Source of the DNA: Anaerolineales bacterium UBA2395
Lineage (GTDB): Bacteria > Chloroflexota > Anaerolineae > Anaerolineales > Villigracilaceae
Reading direction: 5' to 3'
DNA length: 64,000 nucleotides
NCBI GenBank assembly: GCA_002343775.1
Contig: DDSH01000010.1
Location: forward strand, 1 to 64,000
A model generated the notes under the pieces. That model did not search any database and was not told where the DNA came from. It saw only the letters and a program-made list of their open reading frames with translations. Of this stretch, positions 10,539 to 18,833 are shown in pieces. The position numbers and the translations under genes were made by a program. Positions within the stretch are counted from its first letter, which is position 1, and every line of letters starts with the position of its first letter.

Positions 10539-11270
10539 TCAAACTCCTTTGTCTATATATTCTATGCTGATTGCATTCCGCACGCGATCTTCACGAAAGT
10601 AACGCGGTTCGTGAATCCAATAATTCCGTGATGCGAGTTGTACGCGGCGACGCACACTTCCAGGCTCCAAAGTCTCACATTCAATGACGATACGCGGGAG
10701 AGACTCGGCGTATCTCGCTTCATTCCGATCAAGGAACCGAGCTGGATGCCCTTCAAGGGCAGATTGAAGCGAGTCGTACTCTCCTACACCGTCAAACAGC
10801 GGACGCGAGGGGACGCAACTTTTCCGCCCAAGGTAAATCTGCCAAGCAGGGAATTGGACAGCCTGAGCAAGTTCTTCAACCGTTGCATCATCAGATTGAA
10901 CAGCGACAAGAAATGAAGCATCGCAGAGGTAATAACGCCAGGTTGGTTCAGTGTGCGGCTTCTTTGTGTTTGTCACGTATTTTGGCTTGCCCTCTGCTGT
11001 CAATAGTTGAGGTTCATCGTATCCACCGCCGACGGTGTGATAATCTCGCAGAGGGGAAGGTGTGCCAGGCACATCGCAACGTACTCCCACCCGTACCCGC
11101 CGTGAGAGGTTGCGAATGCGTTCATCATCTGCCCAACCAAGCGCACACGCCAGCAAACCAACAACGCCGCTCTTGGTCGGTTCGGGTGCTGTTCTACGTT
11201 CCGACCATTGACTATCTTCACCCCATGATTGCAAGGGGCTTGTTAATCGTAAGAATAATGTATTTGCCAT
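10539..11270 (-). CDS. cas5e: Cas5e (CasD) Cascade subunit
   Basis: 243 residues. The RAMP N terminus FLRLTSPLQSWGEDSQWSER and PTKSGVVGLLACALG are diagnostic of Cas5e, as is LRDYHTVGGG. The protein caps the 5' handle of crRNA in Cascade. It lies in the canonical place between cas7e and cas6e. A strong palindrome lies between it and the upstream cas7e, so its translation level may be set separately from that of the multi-copy Cas7 subunit. Confidence 0.96.
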   Translation of the reverse strand: MANTLFLRLTSPLQSWGEDSQWSERRTAPEPTKSGVVGLLACALGWADDERIRNLSRRVRVGVRCDVPGTPSPLRDYHTVGGGYDEPQLLTAEGKPKYVTNTKKPHTEPTWRYYLCDASFLVAVQSDDATVEELAQAVQFPAWQIYLGRKSCVPSRPLFDGVGEYDSLQSALEGHPARFLDRNEARYAESLPRIVIECETLEPGSVRRRVQLASRNYWIHEPRYFREDRVRNAISIEYIDKGV

Positions 11271-11283
11271 TGTTACACCTCAT

Positions 11284-11316
11284 AGACTTCCGAAGTCTCG
11301 GAGACTTCGGAAGTCT
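11284..11316. repeat. Perfect 16-bp palindromic hairpin between cas7e and cas5e
   Basis: AGACTTCCGAAGTCTC (11284-11299) and GAGACTTCGGAAGTCT (11301-11316) are exact inverted copies around one base. It starts 3 bases after the cas7e stop on the transcribed strand. Each arm contains its own inner palindrome (GACTTCCGAAGTC), so cruciform and nested folds are possible. Its place suggests 3' protection of cas7e mRNA or partial termination. It may equally be a mobile palindrome. Confidence 0.85.
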
Positions 11317-11318
11317 TG

Positions 11319-12470
11319 CTAATTGAGTTGCGGTGAGAGCCATCCTTTCAAATCATCCAGAGATTCACTCGATCCGAGATCGAGGAATGGCAAATCGTCT
11401 ACAGCAAGGTAAGCGCGCTTTGGCTGTAGGTTGTATGCTTTGCTCAACTTTGTCACATATTCAGACATTTGCTTGACCGAATTTGCCATCAGTGATTTCT
11501 CGCCAAAACCGCCTACAGGTTTGAGGAAGGCGTTAGCGTAACTTATTGGGAGATTGCGATCTGAGACTTCAACCAGCACGAAGTCAGGCAGGTTGAACGC
11601 ACCAAACCCGTTTTGCTTGCCGCTGGGATGAGCCATCGCCGCGGCTTCGAGCAATGCCAATACAGATCGTTGCGCCACGTCTTTGTCACCGCCAAGATTG
11701 GAAACCAGTTCTTCCCAATGCACATTGATATATTTGTAATAGGTGCAACTGTTGAACTCGACGTCGCCGATCATTCCTGCACCGGTCTCACCCGAAATGT
11801 CATCCACTGCAGTGAAATAGTCAAATTCCTGCTTAAGAGTGTTTGTTGAAAGCGCGTGGGCTACCTGGACGGACGCTTGAACATTCCTGAATGCCTGCGA
11901 TGTTGTCATCCGACCAAACATTGCAATATCGACAGATCGTGGCAAGCGATCTCCGAGTTCCTTTGTGATGTCAGAGATTTTTGCGTCCTTCCACTTCTTC
12001 ACGCCAACCTTCTTATACATTTCCAGGAGTTTTTCTGCCAACGGACGCGCTTCAGTTTTTCGGTCAATGAAGATCAGTTGTGCTGTACCTTCGATTTCCA
12101 CTTCGCTTTCGGTGGTTTCTTCGGTCTCTTCGGATGCTTCATCTTCAATTTCTTTTTTCTTTTTCGTCGACTCGCGTCCAATTTCTGGAACGCGTTCGAC
12201 AATTGCGGCAATCGCTTCATCATCTGCTTCCAATGCTTTCAATTCATCTCGAACGATCTGAGGAAGCAGTTTAGTGCGTTCGCCAAGCAAGCCGTCTTTT
12301 CCGAATTCGTCTTTGAATATCTCTGACCTGCGAATACTGCGCTTCAGGCATTGGCTTGAAATACGTCCGCGCAATCCGCCGCCAAAAAGTGCATCCTTTG
12401 GCGAACCTGTGTCATCACGGTTTAGGTTGGAAGGCTGGTAATTCTGGAGCAAATGGAATTGGATTAACAT
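11319..12470 (-). CDS. cas7e: Cas7e (CasC) Cascade backbone
   Basis: 383 residues. The N terminus LIQFHLLQNYQPSNLNRDD and GGGLRGRISSQCLKRSIR, and later VDDISGETGAGMIGDVEF, are the hallmark blocks of CasC. Six copies form the crRNA-binding backbone in E. coli Cascade. Residues about 100-127 are an acidic Glu-rich insert (TKKKKEIEDEASEETEE...) that looks like a surface loop. A GGAGAT ribosome-binding site lies upstream of the ATG. Confidence 0.96.
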   Translation of the reverse strand: MLIQFHLLQNYQPSNLNRDDTGSPKDALFGGGLRGRISSQCLKRSIRRSEIFKDEFGKDGLLGERTKLLPQIVRDELKALEADDEAIAAIVERVPEIGRESTKKKKEIEDEASEETEETTESEVEIEGTAQLIFIDRKTEARPLAEKLLEMYKKVGVKKWKDAKISDITKELGDRLPRSVDIAMFGRMTTSQAFRNVQASVQVAHALSTNTLKQEFDYFTAVDDISGETGAGMIGDVEFNSCTYYKYINVHWEELVSNLGGDKDVAQRSVLALLEAAAMAHPSGKQNGFGAFNLPDFVLVEVSDRNLPISYANAFLKPVGGFGEKSLMANSVKQMSEYVTKLSKAYNLQPKRAYLAVDDLPFLDLGSSESLDDLKGWLSPQLN

Positions 12471-12513
12471 TTTGTCATCTCCTTATGATATGGGTGGATT
12501 TGAAAATTGGTTC

Positions 12514-13044
12514 TCAAGCAAGCGCGGCTTCGCTTTCTGGAGAAGCGAGTTCATCGGCTTTCGGTTGGGATATTCCAAAGTAGGCTCGCGCCCACTGCTT
12601 TTGTACAGCGCGGTTGAAATAGTTCCAGCGCAACAGATCTTCGAGCAGTTGTTGCCAGTTTACGTTAACACGGTTTGATTTCAAGAATCGCACCGCCTGG
12701 CGCAGTCGGAAAGGCAACTGGGTTATATCGGAGTCGAGCAGGATTTCTACGCGGCGGTCTAACCCTTTGTGATTTTTGGGATCGCGCGCGCGGCGAAGCG
12801 AAGCACCAAAATTTCCTGTACCGCCGCCGTCTGCCAGTGGATACAGTGTAGCAAGCAGGAAGAAGATTTCCTCCTGCGTCGCATTCAAGCCGTATGGCAA
12901 TAAACGGTAAAACAATCCGAGGCTTTGTGCCTCAGCAAGCGGTTTGCCAGCATCCCGCTTGAGTCTGGCTTTGCCGCCTGTGTCGAGTGCAGACAGGCTG
13001 TGCAGAAACTTTTCGACTTTTTCATTGAGTTCGAGTTGGGGCAT
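12514..13044 (-). CDS. cse2: Cse2 (CasB) Cascade small subunit
   Basis: 176 residues, usual length. The RRARDPKNHKGLDRRVEILLDSD segment and the R-x-x-VRFLKSNRVNVNW segment are typical of CasB, and LPYGLNATQEEIFFLLATLY also fits. Two copies line the crRNA-target duplex. The last residues (DELASPESEAALA) are a disordered tail. It starts 1 base after cse1 ends, so translation is coupled. Confidence 0.95.
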   Translation of the reverse strand: MPQLELNEKVEKFLHSLSALDTGGKARLKRDAGKPLAEAQSLGLFYRLLPYGLNATQEEIFFLLATLYPLADGGGTGNFGASLRRARDPKNHKGLDRRVEILLDSDITQLPFRLRQAVRFLKSNRVNVNWQQLLEDLLRWNYFNRAVQKQWARAYFGISQPKADELASPESEAALA

Positions 13045-13045
13045 G

Positions 13046-14689
13046 TCAACCTCCTTGTTTGGTTTTGCTCCGTAGGATATTCAGTTGTTTACGGCAATTC
13101 TCTTTTCCTTGTTCGACCTTGAGCAAGGTATTGCCGTCATCGCCTGTGGCGTCAGCGGCCCGCTCAAATGCCGATTGCGCTTGCCTAATGACAGTATCAA
13201 GCCAGCCATTTAATGTTTCCTTTTGTCTGGCTAAATCGCCCAAGTCAAGCACAAACTGACGAAATTCTCCAGCCAAAACAGACCAATAATCGGCATCCAA
13301 ACGCTCCTTCATCCTTCTAAAACGCTCTGGACTCTTTACATCACGTTTGAATGTGCTGGAAAAAACACTCTTTATTACATTAGCAGATTCGGTTGCAAAC
13401 GATAACGCCTGCTCAGTCCATTCTGCTCCATCAGGCTCTTGCAAAAGCGATGACGGTATGTCAAATCCGAAATCCATCCATTCATAAAATTTCATTTTTC
13501 CATCTGTTTGCCAGGCAATGCAACGGAAAGGGTATGTCTGGATTTGCTTACTAACTTCGAGCGCAGCCAATTGGTTGAGAAAAAGCGGACGTTGAGTCTG
13601 TTGACTATCGTCTTTTCGCTGTAGGAATAACCCTGAAAATTCGCGCCACGCAACCCTTGTACGCATTGGGCGAATTGGCTTCGGCTTGTCTGTTGCCTTT
13701 TTGCTCAAAGAAACTTTGCGCTTTCCTGTAGGTTTTATGGGCAATCGATATGCTGCAAAGGGGTCCCACCATTGAACCTCCTCCAAACAACTTTCACCCA
13801 TACGAAACGCCATTGTATGTACACACCATTCACTTTGATTGCCTGTACGCGAACAAACAGCATTCAAGCGTTCTGGATGCAGGCGTACCTTTCGGGCTGG
13901 AAATGTTAGCCCATGTAAATAGCCTACTTCGCTTAATTGGCAATGCTCGGAGAATTTCATACCTGGTTTCTTCTTTTTGCTTTCATGTACAACGACAGGC
14001 GCTGGACGTTTCCACCACGCAAGATCGTTGTCTTTTGGGTATTTATTAAGAAGACCAGATGCAATCAAGGATGCTGTCAGGACCTCGAAGAGCGTTTTGC
14101 CTGATGGGAGAACATAAATTGGCGGCACGCCATTTATCGAAGGCATCAAACCTGCTCCACCTGATGAGACAAAAGGCGGCATAGCGACCAAGCCGAGCGC
14201 GGCTGCCGTGGGAGAAATGACTTGTTCTTCATCGGTGATATGGCGATAGTGAGTAACAAGCGATCCAGAAGGGGCTTCAGGAAATAGTTGAGCCACGCGT
14301 TTGCTTATTTTGCGTTCCTTTTCATCCGGAAACATCGGCAAATCCGCGCTCTGGAGGAAAGGCTTATCTCTTGAAAACAAATCGAAGCGGTCAGCATATT
14401 GGCTGCCAAACTCCTCAATCTTGTTGGCAGGGTATTTGCCATCCACCCACAGGCGTTCAAGGTCGGAGTTCTCCTGTGGATTCAGCGCATCCTGCAAAAT
14501 CGCAGTGAGCAGGCGATGAATCCCAACCACGACAAGGGGTGACGGATCATAAATTGCCGTATATTCATGTGCGTGTACTAATGCGTCATGGATGCCGTGC
14601 TGAGATAGTTCGCCACGTGGGTCTTCAAGCGTAATCCACGGCTCAGTCCATACGTTGAACGATGGGATATTGTCATTCGTCTGTGTCAT
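13046..14689 (-). CDS. cse1: Cse1 (CasA) Cascade large subunit
   Basis: Start chosen at 14689 (MTQTND) because GGAG at 14700-14703 lies 10 bases upstream. The alternative at 14710 has no such site. About 547 residues. FNVWTEPWITLEDPRGE at the N terminus, the large central domain and a C-terminal four-helix bundle match CasA. Cse1 reads the PAM, stabilises target DNA and recruits Cas3. The gene overlaps the 3' end of cas3 by 17 bases. Confidence 0.94.
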   Translation of the reverse strand: MTQTNDNIPSFNVWTEPWITLEDPRGELSQHGIHDALVHAHEYTAIYDPSPLVVVGIHRLLTAILQDALNPQENSDLERLWVDGKYPANKIEEFGSQYADRFDLFSRDKPFLQSADLPMFPDEKERKISKRVAQLFPEAPSGSLVTHYRHITDEEQVISPTAAALGLVAMPPFVSSGGAGLMPSINGVPPIYVLPSGKTLFEVLTASLIASGLLNKYPKDNDLAWWKRPAPVVVHESKKKKPGMKFSEHCQLSEVGYLHGLTFPARKVRLHPERLNAVCSRTGNQSEWCVHTMAFRMGESCLEEVQWWDPFAAYRLPIKPTGKRKVSLSKKATDKPKPIRPMRTRVAWREFSGLFLQRKDDSQQTQRPLFLNQLAALEVSKQIQTYPFRCIAWQTDGKMKFYEWMDFGFDIPSSLLQEPDGAEWTEQALSFATESANVIKSVFSSTFKRDVKSPERFRRMKERLDADYWSVLAGEFRQFVLDLGDLARQKETLNGWLDTVIRQAQSAFERAADATGDDGNTLLKVEQGKENCRKQLNILRSKTKQGG

Positions 14690-17600
14690 TGGCTTTCTTC
14701 TCCTTTTCAATAACTAAGCCCAAGTGTGGGTCAAGGACAATTTGCAATAAGCCTTTTGGGGTTTTGAATTCTTTTTTGCCTCCTTTCAACCAAAGGGGAT
14801 AGAACCCTTTGAGTAAAGCCGATTGAGTGAATAAATCCGTTGGGCTTTTATCTGCATCGTTCAGAATTTCATCTATGGCGAGTTGATTGCTAATGCGAAG
14901 CTGGCGAAGCAACAGGTCTCGCTGCGTCTCGCGAGAGGCTTCGGCACGTAAACTGACTCTTTCATTTCCATCGCCTAGGGCAACGAAATCTCCTTCTCGT
15001 TCAAGTGGAATAATACTCAAAGTTCGTTCACCCAGGCGCGTTTTAGCGACTACCCAATCAGCGCGGTTTTCATCTTCCACAAATGCAATCTGCATTGCGG
15101 CAGTTTTAGCAAATGAATCACGGGGATGAGGCTCAGGCAAAAGACGTTCCCGTGCTTCCTTCGAAGCGATTTTTTGCTTTGATTGCAATTCCTGCCAAGC
15201 ATCATATAACGTGTCGTCTTCCAAAGGAGGCTTGTTGTTATATACGGCTTCAATCAGAGTTCGGTAGTCTCTTGGCAGTTGAATTTGTGGGTAATCCGAA
15301 AGAGTTCTGTGCGTTTGCCGCATGATGAATTCATCATAAATCGAACGATCCGTTCCGATTTTCAAATCACTATCCGCCTCAATTTCATAATTAAGCCAGA
15401 GTCTTGGCTTTTCATATTGAAGAGGGCGCGAGCGGTCATGCCGATGAAGTCTGCCTGCCCGTTGCAAAAGAAAATCCATAGGAGCCAGGTCGGAAACCAT
15501 TACATCGAAATCAAGGTCAAGGCTTTGTTCCAATACTTGTGTGCCAACCACGATCCCTTTGCCGCTTTCAGGACGTTTCCCCTCTCGCCCATATTTGCTT
15601 TTCAAGCGATCTTCACGTTGCTGGCGGTCATCAAGCGGAATTTGAGAGTGCAACAACTCCAGGTCAATGTCAGACGGCGCGATGCTCCTCAAGGCTTCGA
15701 AAATGCGTTGCGTGCGCTTGACTGTGTTGGTGATCCAGCAAGCACAACCTCCATTGGCGACTGCATTCAATAACCATTTAGCCTTTTCCAGTGTGTCATT
15801 ATCTCCAAAATGCAATGGCTGTAATTCAATCGTGCGGTTCGGCTGCCAAACCGCCGGACTGGCTTGATAAGGTTCTTTTCCACCTGCGGCAAGCACCATC
15901 AGATTTGGATAAGCTCCCTCACGTTCTTCATTCAAAGCGAGAGTCACGCCATAAGCTTTTGCAAGTTGTTTACGGCGTGTTATAGGCAATGTCGCTGAAA
16001 GCAAGATAACGGACGTGTTCATTAATGAAAGCCAGCCCAATAGCCGTTCGATAATTGTAGTCATGTAGGTGTCGTAGGCATGAACTTCGTCCACGATAAC
16101 CACTTTTCCGACCAGCCCCATCATGCGTAAAGTGGCGTGTTTGACGTTCAAAGCGGCGAGCTCTGCCTGGTCAACTGTTCCGACGCCAAACGGCGCTAGG
16201 AGTGCCCTCTTCTTGGAGTTGAACCAAGAGATTGTTTCTTTGGCATTTGATTCTGTTTTGGTTTCTCCATTTACGAGCGGCTCAATCGGGCCGATGGGCG
16301 TCTCAGTCTGCGAGTTTTCTTCGATCAGATGAGCCTGCCCATGCACGAGTTTCACATCCGCTTTCAGCCCAAGCCGCTTTTCGAGATGAGTCTGCAATCT
16401 ACCGAACATCTGATTACTTGTTGCCATAGATGGTAGCGCATAATACATTTCTTCCGTTCCATTCAATTGCGCTATCCGATGGGCTAAAGCAAGTGCGGCT
16501 TCAGTTTTTCCCTCACCTGTCGGTGCCTCGATAATAGTTAAGGAGGGGAAGCGCAAAAGTTCATCAGGAATATCATCTATTGCAAGTTGAAGGGCGCGTA
16601 GCGGGATCAAATCGGCAAAAAGCGTTTCGGTTTTGGTTCCCGCTTTGCTCAGCATTATTGCTTTCATTCCAGAGTCGAATGTGGCTTGTGCAGCACTTTG
16701 GCGGCTCTGTTCCAGATATAAAGACAGATCAGTGTTCGGAGATATTTTGAAATATCTTTCATCTGAACCAAGCCAGTCGCAAAGAATTGTGAATCCGGTA
16801 AATGCCATGATTGCTGTAGAGATGTTTATAGGGGCTGGCAATGAATTAAGATCAAGCCTGAGAAATTCATCCTTCAAAATCGAGTCTGCTATTTGTCTTA
16901 GCGATTTCCACTGTTCGGGTTCTCTGGTCAACTTACGACGCCCTGATTTAATATCGTTGTCAGGATGAGCAAAACGCCCATGATGTCCTCCGAGGGCTTC
17001 GCTAAATATTTGCGCTTTGACGGGGTCTGCGGCAAATATTTTGGTTAAAGTATCTTCCATATAGATTTGGCTGATATGCGAATGCGGAATATCTATTGCT
17101 TCCAGTTCAAATCCTTCCTGCTTCAACCGCGTCAATTGCTGTTTATTCAATGTCTGAAATGCAGAAGACACTTTACCAATATCATGTAAAGCCACAAAAT
17201 AGGGCAGCCAGTCTGAAAGAATATCCACTTCGCAATTGAATGCACTAGCCAGGGTCTGGCGCCAGCGCGGAGATGCGCCTTCAACCAACAACTCATGAGC
17301 GATATTCCCTACATCCAGCATGTGAAATACAGCAGGGTGAAAATCTTCTGGGTTATTACTGCCTTTCCGAGTTTTTCCCCATAGGCGCAATATTCGATCT
17401 TGATTTCCATCTTGCGCAAGGGAAATGTTATATACACGCGTGAGTCGTTTTGTTTCATTCATAAGTTCTTTTCGCAACCCCTCAGGCTCCAGCACCTCCA
17501 CGTCCGCGCCCCAGCCGCGCACCCACGGGAGCATCTCGCGCCACTCGGCGATCTCCACGGACCAGATGCAGCCGCCGTCCCCGGTCTCTTCCACCCTCTC

Positions 17601-18377
17601 CAGCGGATGCCAGATGCTTTCCTTCACGCGCCGGGTCACGGCGGGGGAGAAGCGCAGTCTCACGGTCACGGGGTCGCGGTCTGCGTACCAGATCCCCCAG
17701 GCGTGTTTGAGCAATTGCTCATCGTCGAACGACTCGGGAATGTCGAAGGTCTCGCCGGAAATCGTCGCCGAAAGGATGCGCTCTATCTTGAAGGCGAAAG
17801 TCTGGTCGTTGAAATCGCTTTGTGCGATCACATACACGCTGTCGCTCCAGATCGACGGCTCGATCAAGTAGGTACTGATGGTATGGCGCGTCAGACTATC
17901 AGTACCCAATGCCTGATACTCGATCCGCACCTTCCTTTGCTCCACCCAGGCTTGTGCAAGGGTCTCGATGATCTTCACCTTATCCGGATTCTTTTCCTGT
18001 CCCATCAACCGTTCAGCAGATCTCAGCAGGCGCTCCGTCATCGGCTGGCGCAGCGTCGCGGCGAGTTTCTCCACCGCGTTGACGGTATGCGGCTGGTGGA
18101 AGCGCGTTTGCCGCGAGGTCTTGCGCCCCGCCAGATAGAGGGGCAATGCTTCGTGTAAATTGAGTTTGATCTCGGAGATCAGTTTGGCGCGCGGGATGTA
18201 CCAGCGTCCCTCATCGTCCTGCTCGACTGGGTATTCCAGCATCAAATCCTTGCGGTCCCTGAAAACGGTCTCACGGGATACCCCCAATTTTTCGGCTAGA
18301 GCAATATCGGTGTACGCGCGTTGGATGTACAAGCGCTTCATTTCTTCCAGTCGTTGTGCTTTTGTTTTACCGCTCAT
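14673..18377 (-). CDS. cas3: HTH-WYL regulator fused to Cas3 helicase-nuclease
   Basis: One open frame of 1234 residues. Residues 1-316 are a complete WYL-type regulator: HTH at about 20-48 (ALAEKLGVSRETVFRDRKDL), WYL core at about 135-205 (VRIEYQAL...VYVIAQSD), and a C-terminal WCX-like part ending VEVLEPEGLRKEL...RVY. After a linker of about 13 residues Cas3 begins at RLWGKT (331) and is complete. It has HD nuclease HD at 398-399 and GGHHG at 463, Walker A APTGEGKT at 618, DEVH at 763, SATLP at 794, then QRAGRLHRHDR and the CTD. Cas3 degrades DNA unwound after Cascade binding. Ordinary I-E Cas3 is about 890 residues and starts where residue 325 is here. An internal ATG (17462) could give free Cas3, but its upstream AAAGAA is a poor ribosome-binding site. 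The WYL part is far more GC-rich than the Cas3 part, suggesting recent fusion. Confidence 0.93.
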   Translation of the reverse strand: MSGKTKAQRLEEMKRLYIQRAYTDIALAEKLGVSRETVFRDRKDLMLEYPVEQDDEGRWYIPRAKLISEIKLNLHEALPLYLAGRKTSRQTRFHQPHTVNAVEKLAATLRQPMTERLLRSAERLMGQEKNPDKVKIIETLAQAWVEQRKVRIEYQALGTDSLTRHTISTYLIEPSIWSDSVYVIAQSDFNDQTFAFKIERILSATISGETFDIPESFDDEQLLKHAWGIWYADRDPVTVRLRFSPAVTRRVKESIWHPLERVEETGDGGCIWSVEIAEWREMLPWVRGWGADVEVLEPEGLRKELMNETKRLTRVYNISLAQDGNQDRILRLWGKTRKGSNNPEDFHPAVFHMLDVGNIAHELLVEGASPRWRQTLASAFNCEVDILSDWLPYFVALHDIGKVSSAFQTLNKQQLTRLKQEGFELEAIDIPHSHISQIYMEDTLTKIFAADPVKAQIFSEALGGHHGRFAHPDNDIKSGRRKLTREPEQWKSLRQIADSILKDEFLRLDLNSLPAPINISTAIMAFTGFTILCDWLGSDERYFKISPNTDLSLYLEQSRQSAAQATFDSGMKAIMLSKAGTKTETLFADLIPLRALQLAIDDIPDELLRFPSLTIIEAPTGEGKTEAALALAHRIAQLNGTEEMYYALPSMATSNQMFGRLQTHLEKRLGLKADVKLVHGQAHLIEENSQTETPIGPIEPLVNGETKTESNAKETISWFNSKKRALLAPFGVGTVDQAELAALNVKHATLRMMGLVGKVVIVDEVHAYDTYMTTIIERLLGWLSLMNTSVILLSATLPITRRKQLAKAYGVTLALNEEREGAYPNLMVLAAGGKEPYQASPAVWQPNRTIELQPLHFGDNDTLEKAKWLLNAVANGGCACWITNTVKRTQRIFEALRSIAPSDIDLELLHSQIPLDDRQQREDRLKSKYGREGKRPESGKGIVVGTQVLEQSLDLDFDVMVSDLAPMDFLLQRAGRLHRHDRSRPLQYEKPRLWLNYEIEADSDLKIGTDRSIYDEFIMRQTHRTLSDYPQIQLPRDYRTLIEAVYNNKPPLEDDTLYDAWQELQSKQKIASKEARERLLPEPHPRDSFAKTAAMQIAFVEDENRADWVVAKTRLGERTLSIIPLEREGDFVALGDGNERVSLRAEASRETQRDLLLRQLRISNQLAIDEILNDADKSPTDLFTQSALLKGFYPLWLKGGKKEFKTPKGLLQIVLDPHLGLVIEKEKKANDTDE

Positions 18378-18417
18378 TAATGTACCCTTATTGGTTTTGT
18401 ATCTTTGCCCGAAACTT

Positions 18418-18463
18418 CCCGCAGGCTCCCCTTACTGAGGAATGTTACAGTAACGCCTGCGGG
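18418..18463. promoter_or_regulatory. Nested inverted repeat upstream of WYL-cas3
   Basis: CCCGCAGGC (18418-18426) and GCCTGCGGG (18455-18463) are exact inverted copies. GTTACAGTAAC (18444-18454) is a palindrome beside the second arm. The site is 41-86 bases upstream of the cas3 start. It may be an operator for the WYL domain or a weak terminator after the small regulator gene. This is position-based inference. Confidence 0.45.
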
Positions 18464-18509
18464 GCAAGACGGAGGGCAAATCGGAATGACAACACAATAG
18501 CACGCCGCC

Positions 18510-18525
18510 TTGCAGAATTCTGCAA
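18510..18525. promoter_or_regulatory. Palindromic operator candidate upstream of cas3
   Basis: TTGCAGAATTCTGCAA is a perfect 16-base palindrome immediately after the small winged-helix gene and before cas3. It shares TTGCA...TGCAACATT with the palindrome upstream of the winged-helix gene (18794-18814), though the spacing differs by one base. The shared half-sites suggest one regulator acts at both. Confidence 0.5.
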
Positions 18526-18532
18526 CATTTTG

Positions 18533-18751
18533 TCATGAATTTTTGGATTCGCTTCGATCGAATGGAAATAGACGCCCTTCCTCATCTTCATAAACAAGCA
18601 ATCCTTTCTCATCCAGGGCAGGGAGTGAACGTGTTACTTCAGAGCGAGCCAACCCCAATAACCGGGCCAGAAACCCCGCTTTTTTACCGGGATTTTCCTC
18701 CACCTTCTCGAAGATCTCCTTCAATTTTCTGTCATCGATTTTTCGCGCCAT
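18533..18751 (-). CDS. Small winged-helix DNA-binding protein, putative cas regulator
   Basis: Start placed at 18751 (MARKIDDRK) because AGAGG lies 4 bases upstream and the palindrome at 18794-18814 then falls in the promoter. A longer frame begins at 18820 and would read through that palindrome. 72 residues: a helical start (KLKEIFEKVEENP), an HTH (KAGFLARLLGLARSEVTRSL) and a wing (KGLLVYEDEEGRLFPFD). The fold suggests a MarR/ArsR-like minimal regulator. It is the first gene of the cas operon. Its targets are inferred to be the palindromes flanking it. Confidence 0.65.
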   Translation of the reverse strand: MARKIDDRKLKEIFEKVEENPGKKAGFLARLLGLARSEVTRSLPALDEKGLLVYEDEEGRLFPFDRSESKNS

Positions 18752-18793
18752 TCTGCCTCTCATAGTGCGGGTTTTGCCCACTTTACGGGAGAC

Positions 18794-18833
18794 ATGTTGC
18801 AAGTAATGCAACATTGGCACGGAATTATGTCAA
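18794..18833 (-). promoter_or_regulatory. Promoter and operator of the cas-locus regulator
   Basis: On the minus strand a TTGACA -35 box (plus-strand TGTCAA at 18828-18833) is followed about 17 bases later by a poor -10 region (TGCATT). A palindrome with 8-base arms, ATGTTGCA (18794-18801) and TGCAACAT (18807-18814), overlies that -10. The arrangement fits autorepression by the small winged-helix protein 43 bases downstream. Confidence 0.5.

Noticed and set aside
17400..18158. 252-codon plus-strand frame opposite the WYL part of cas3.
   Set aside because: Shadow of the GC-rich WYL coding strand; no motifs.
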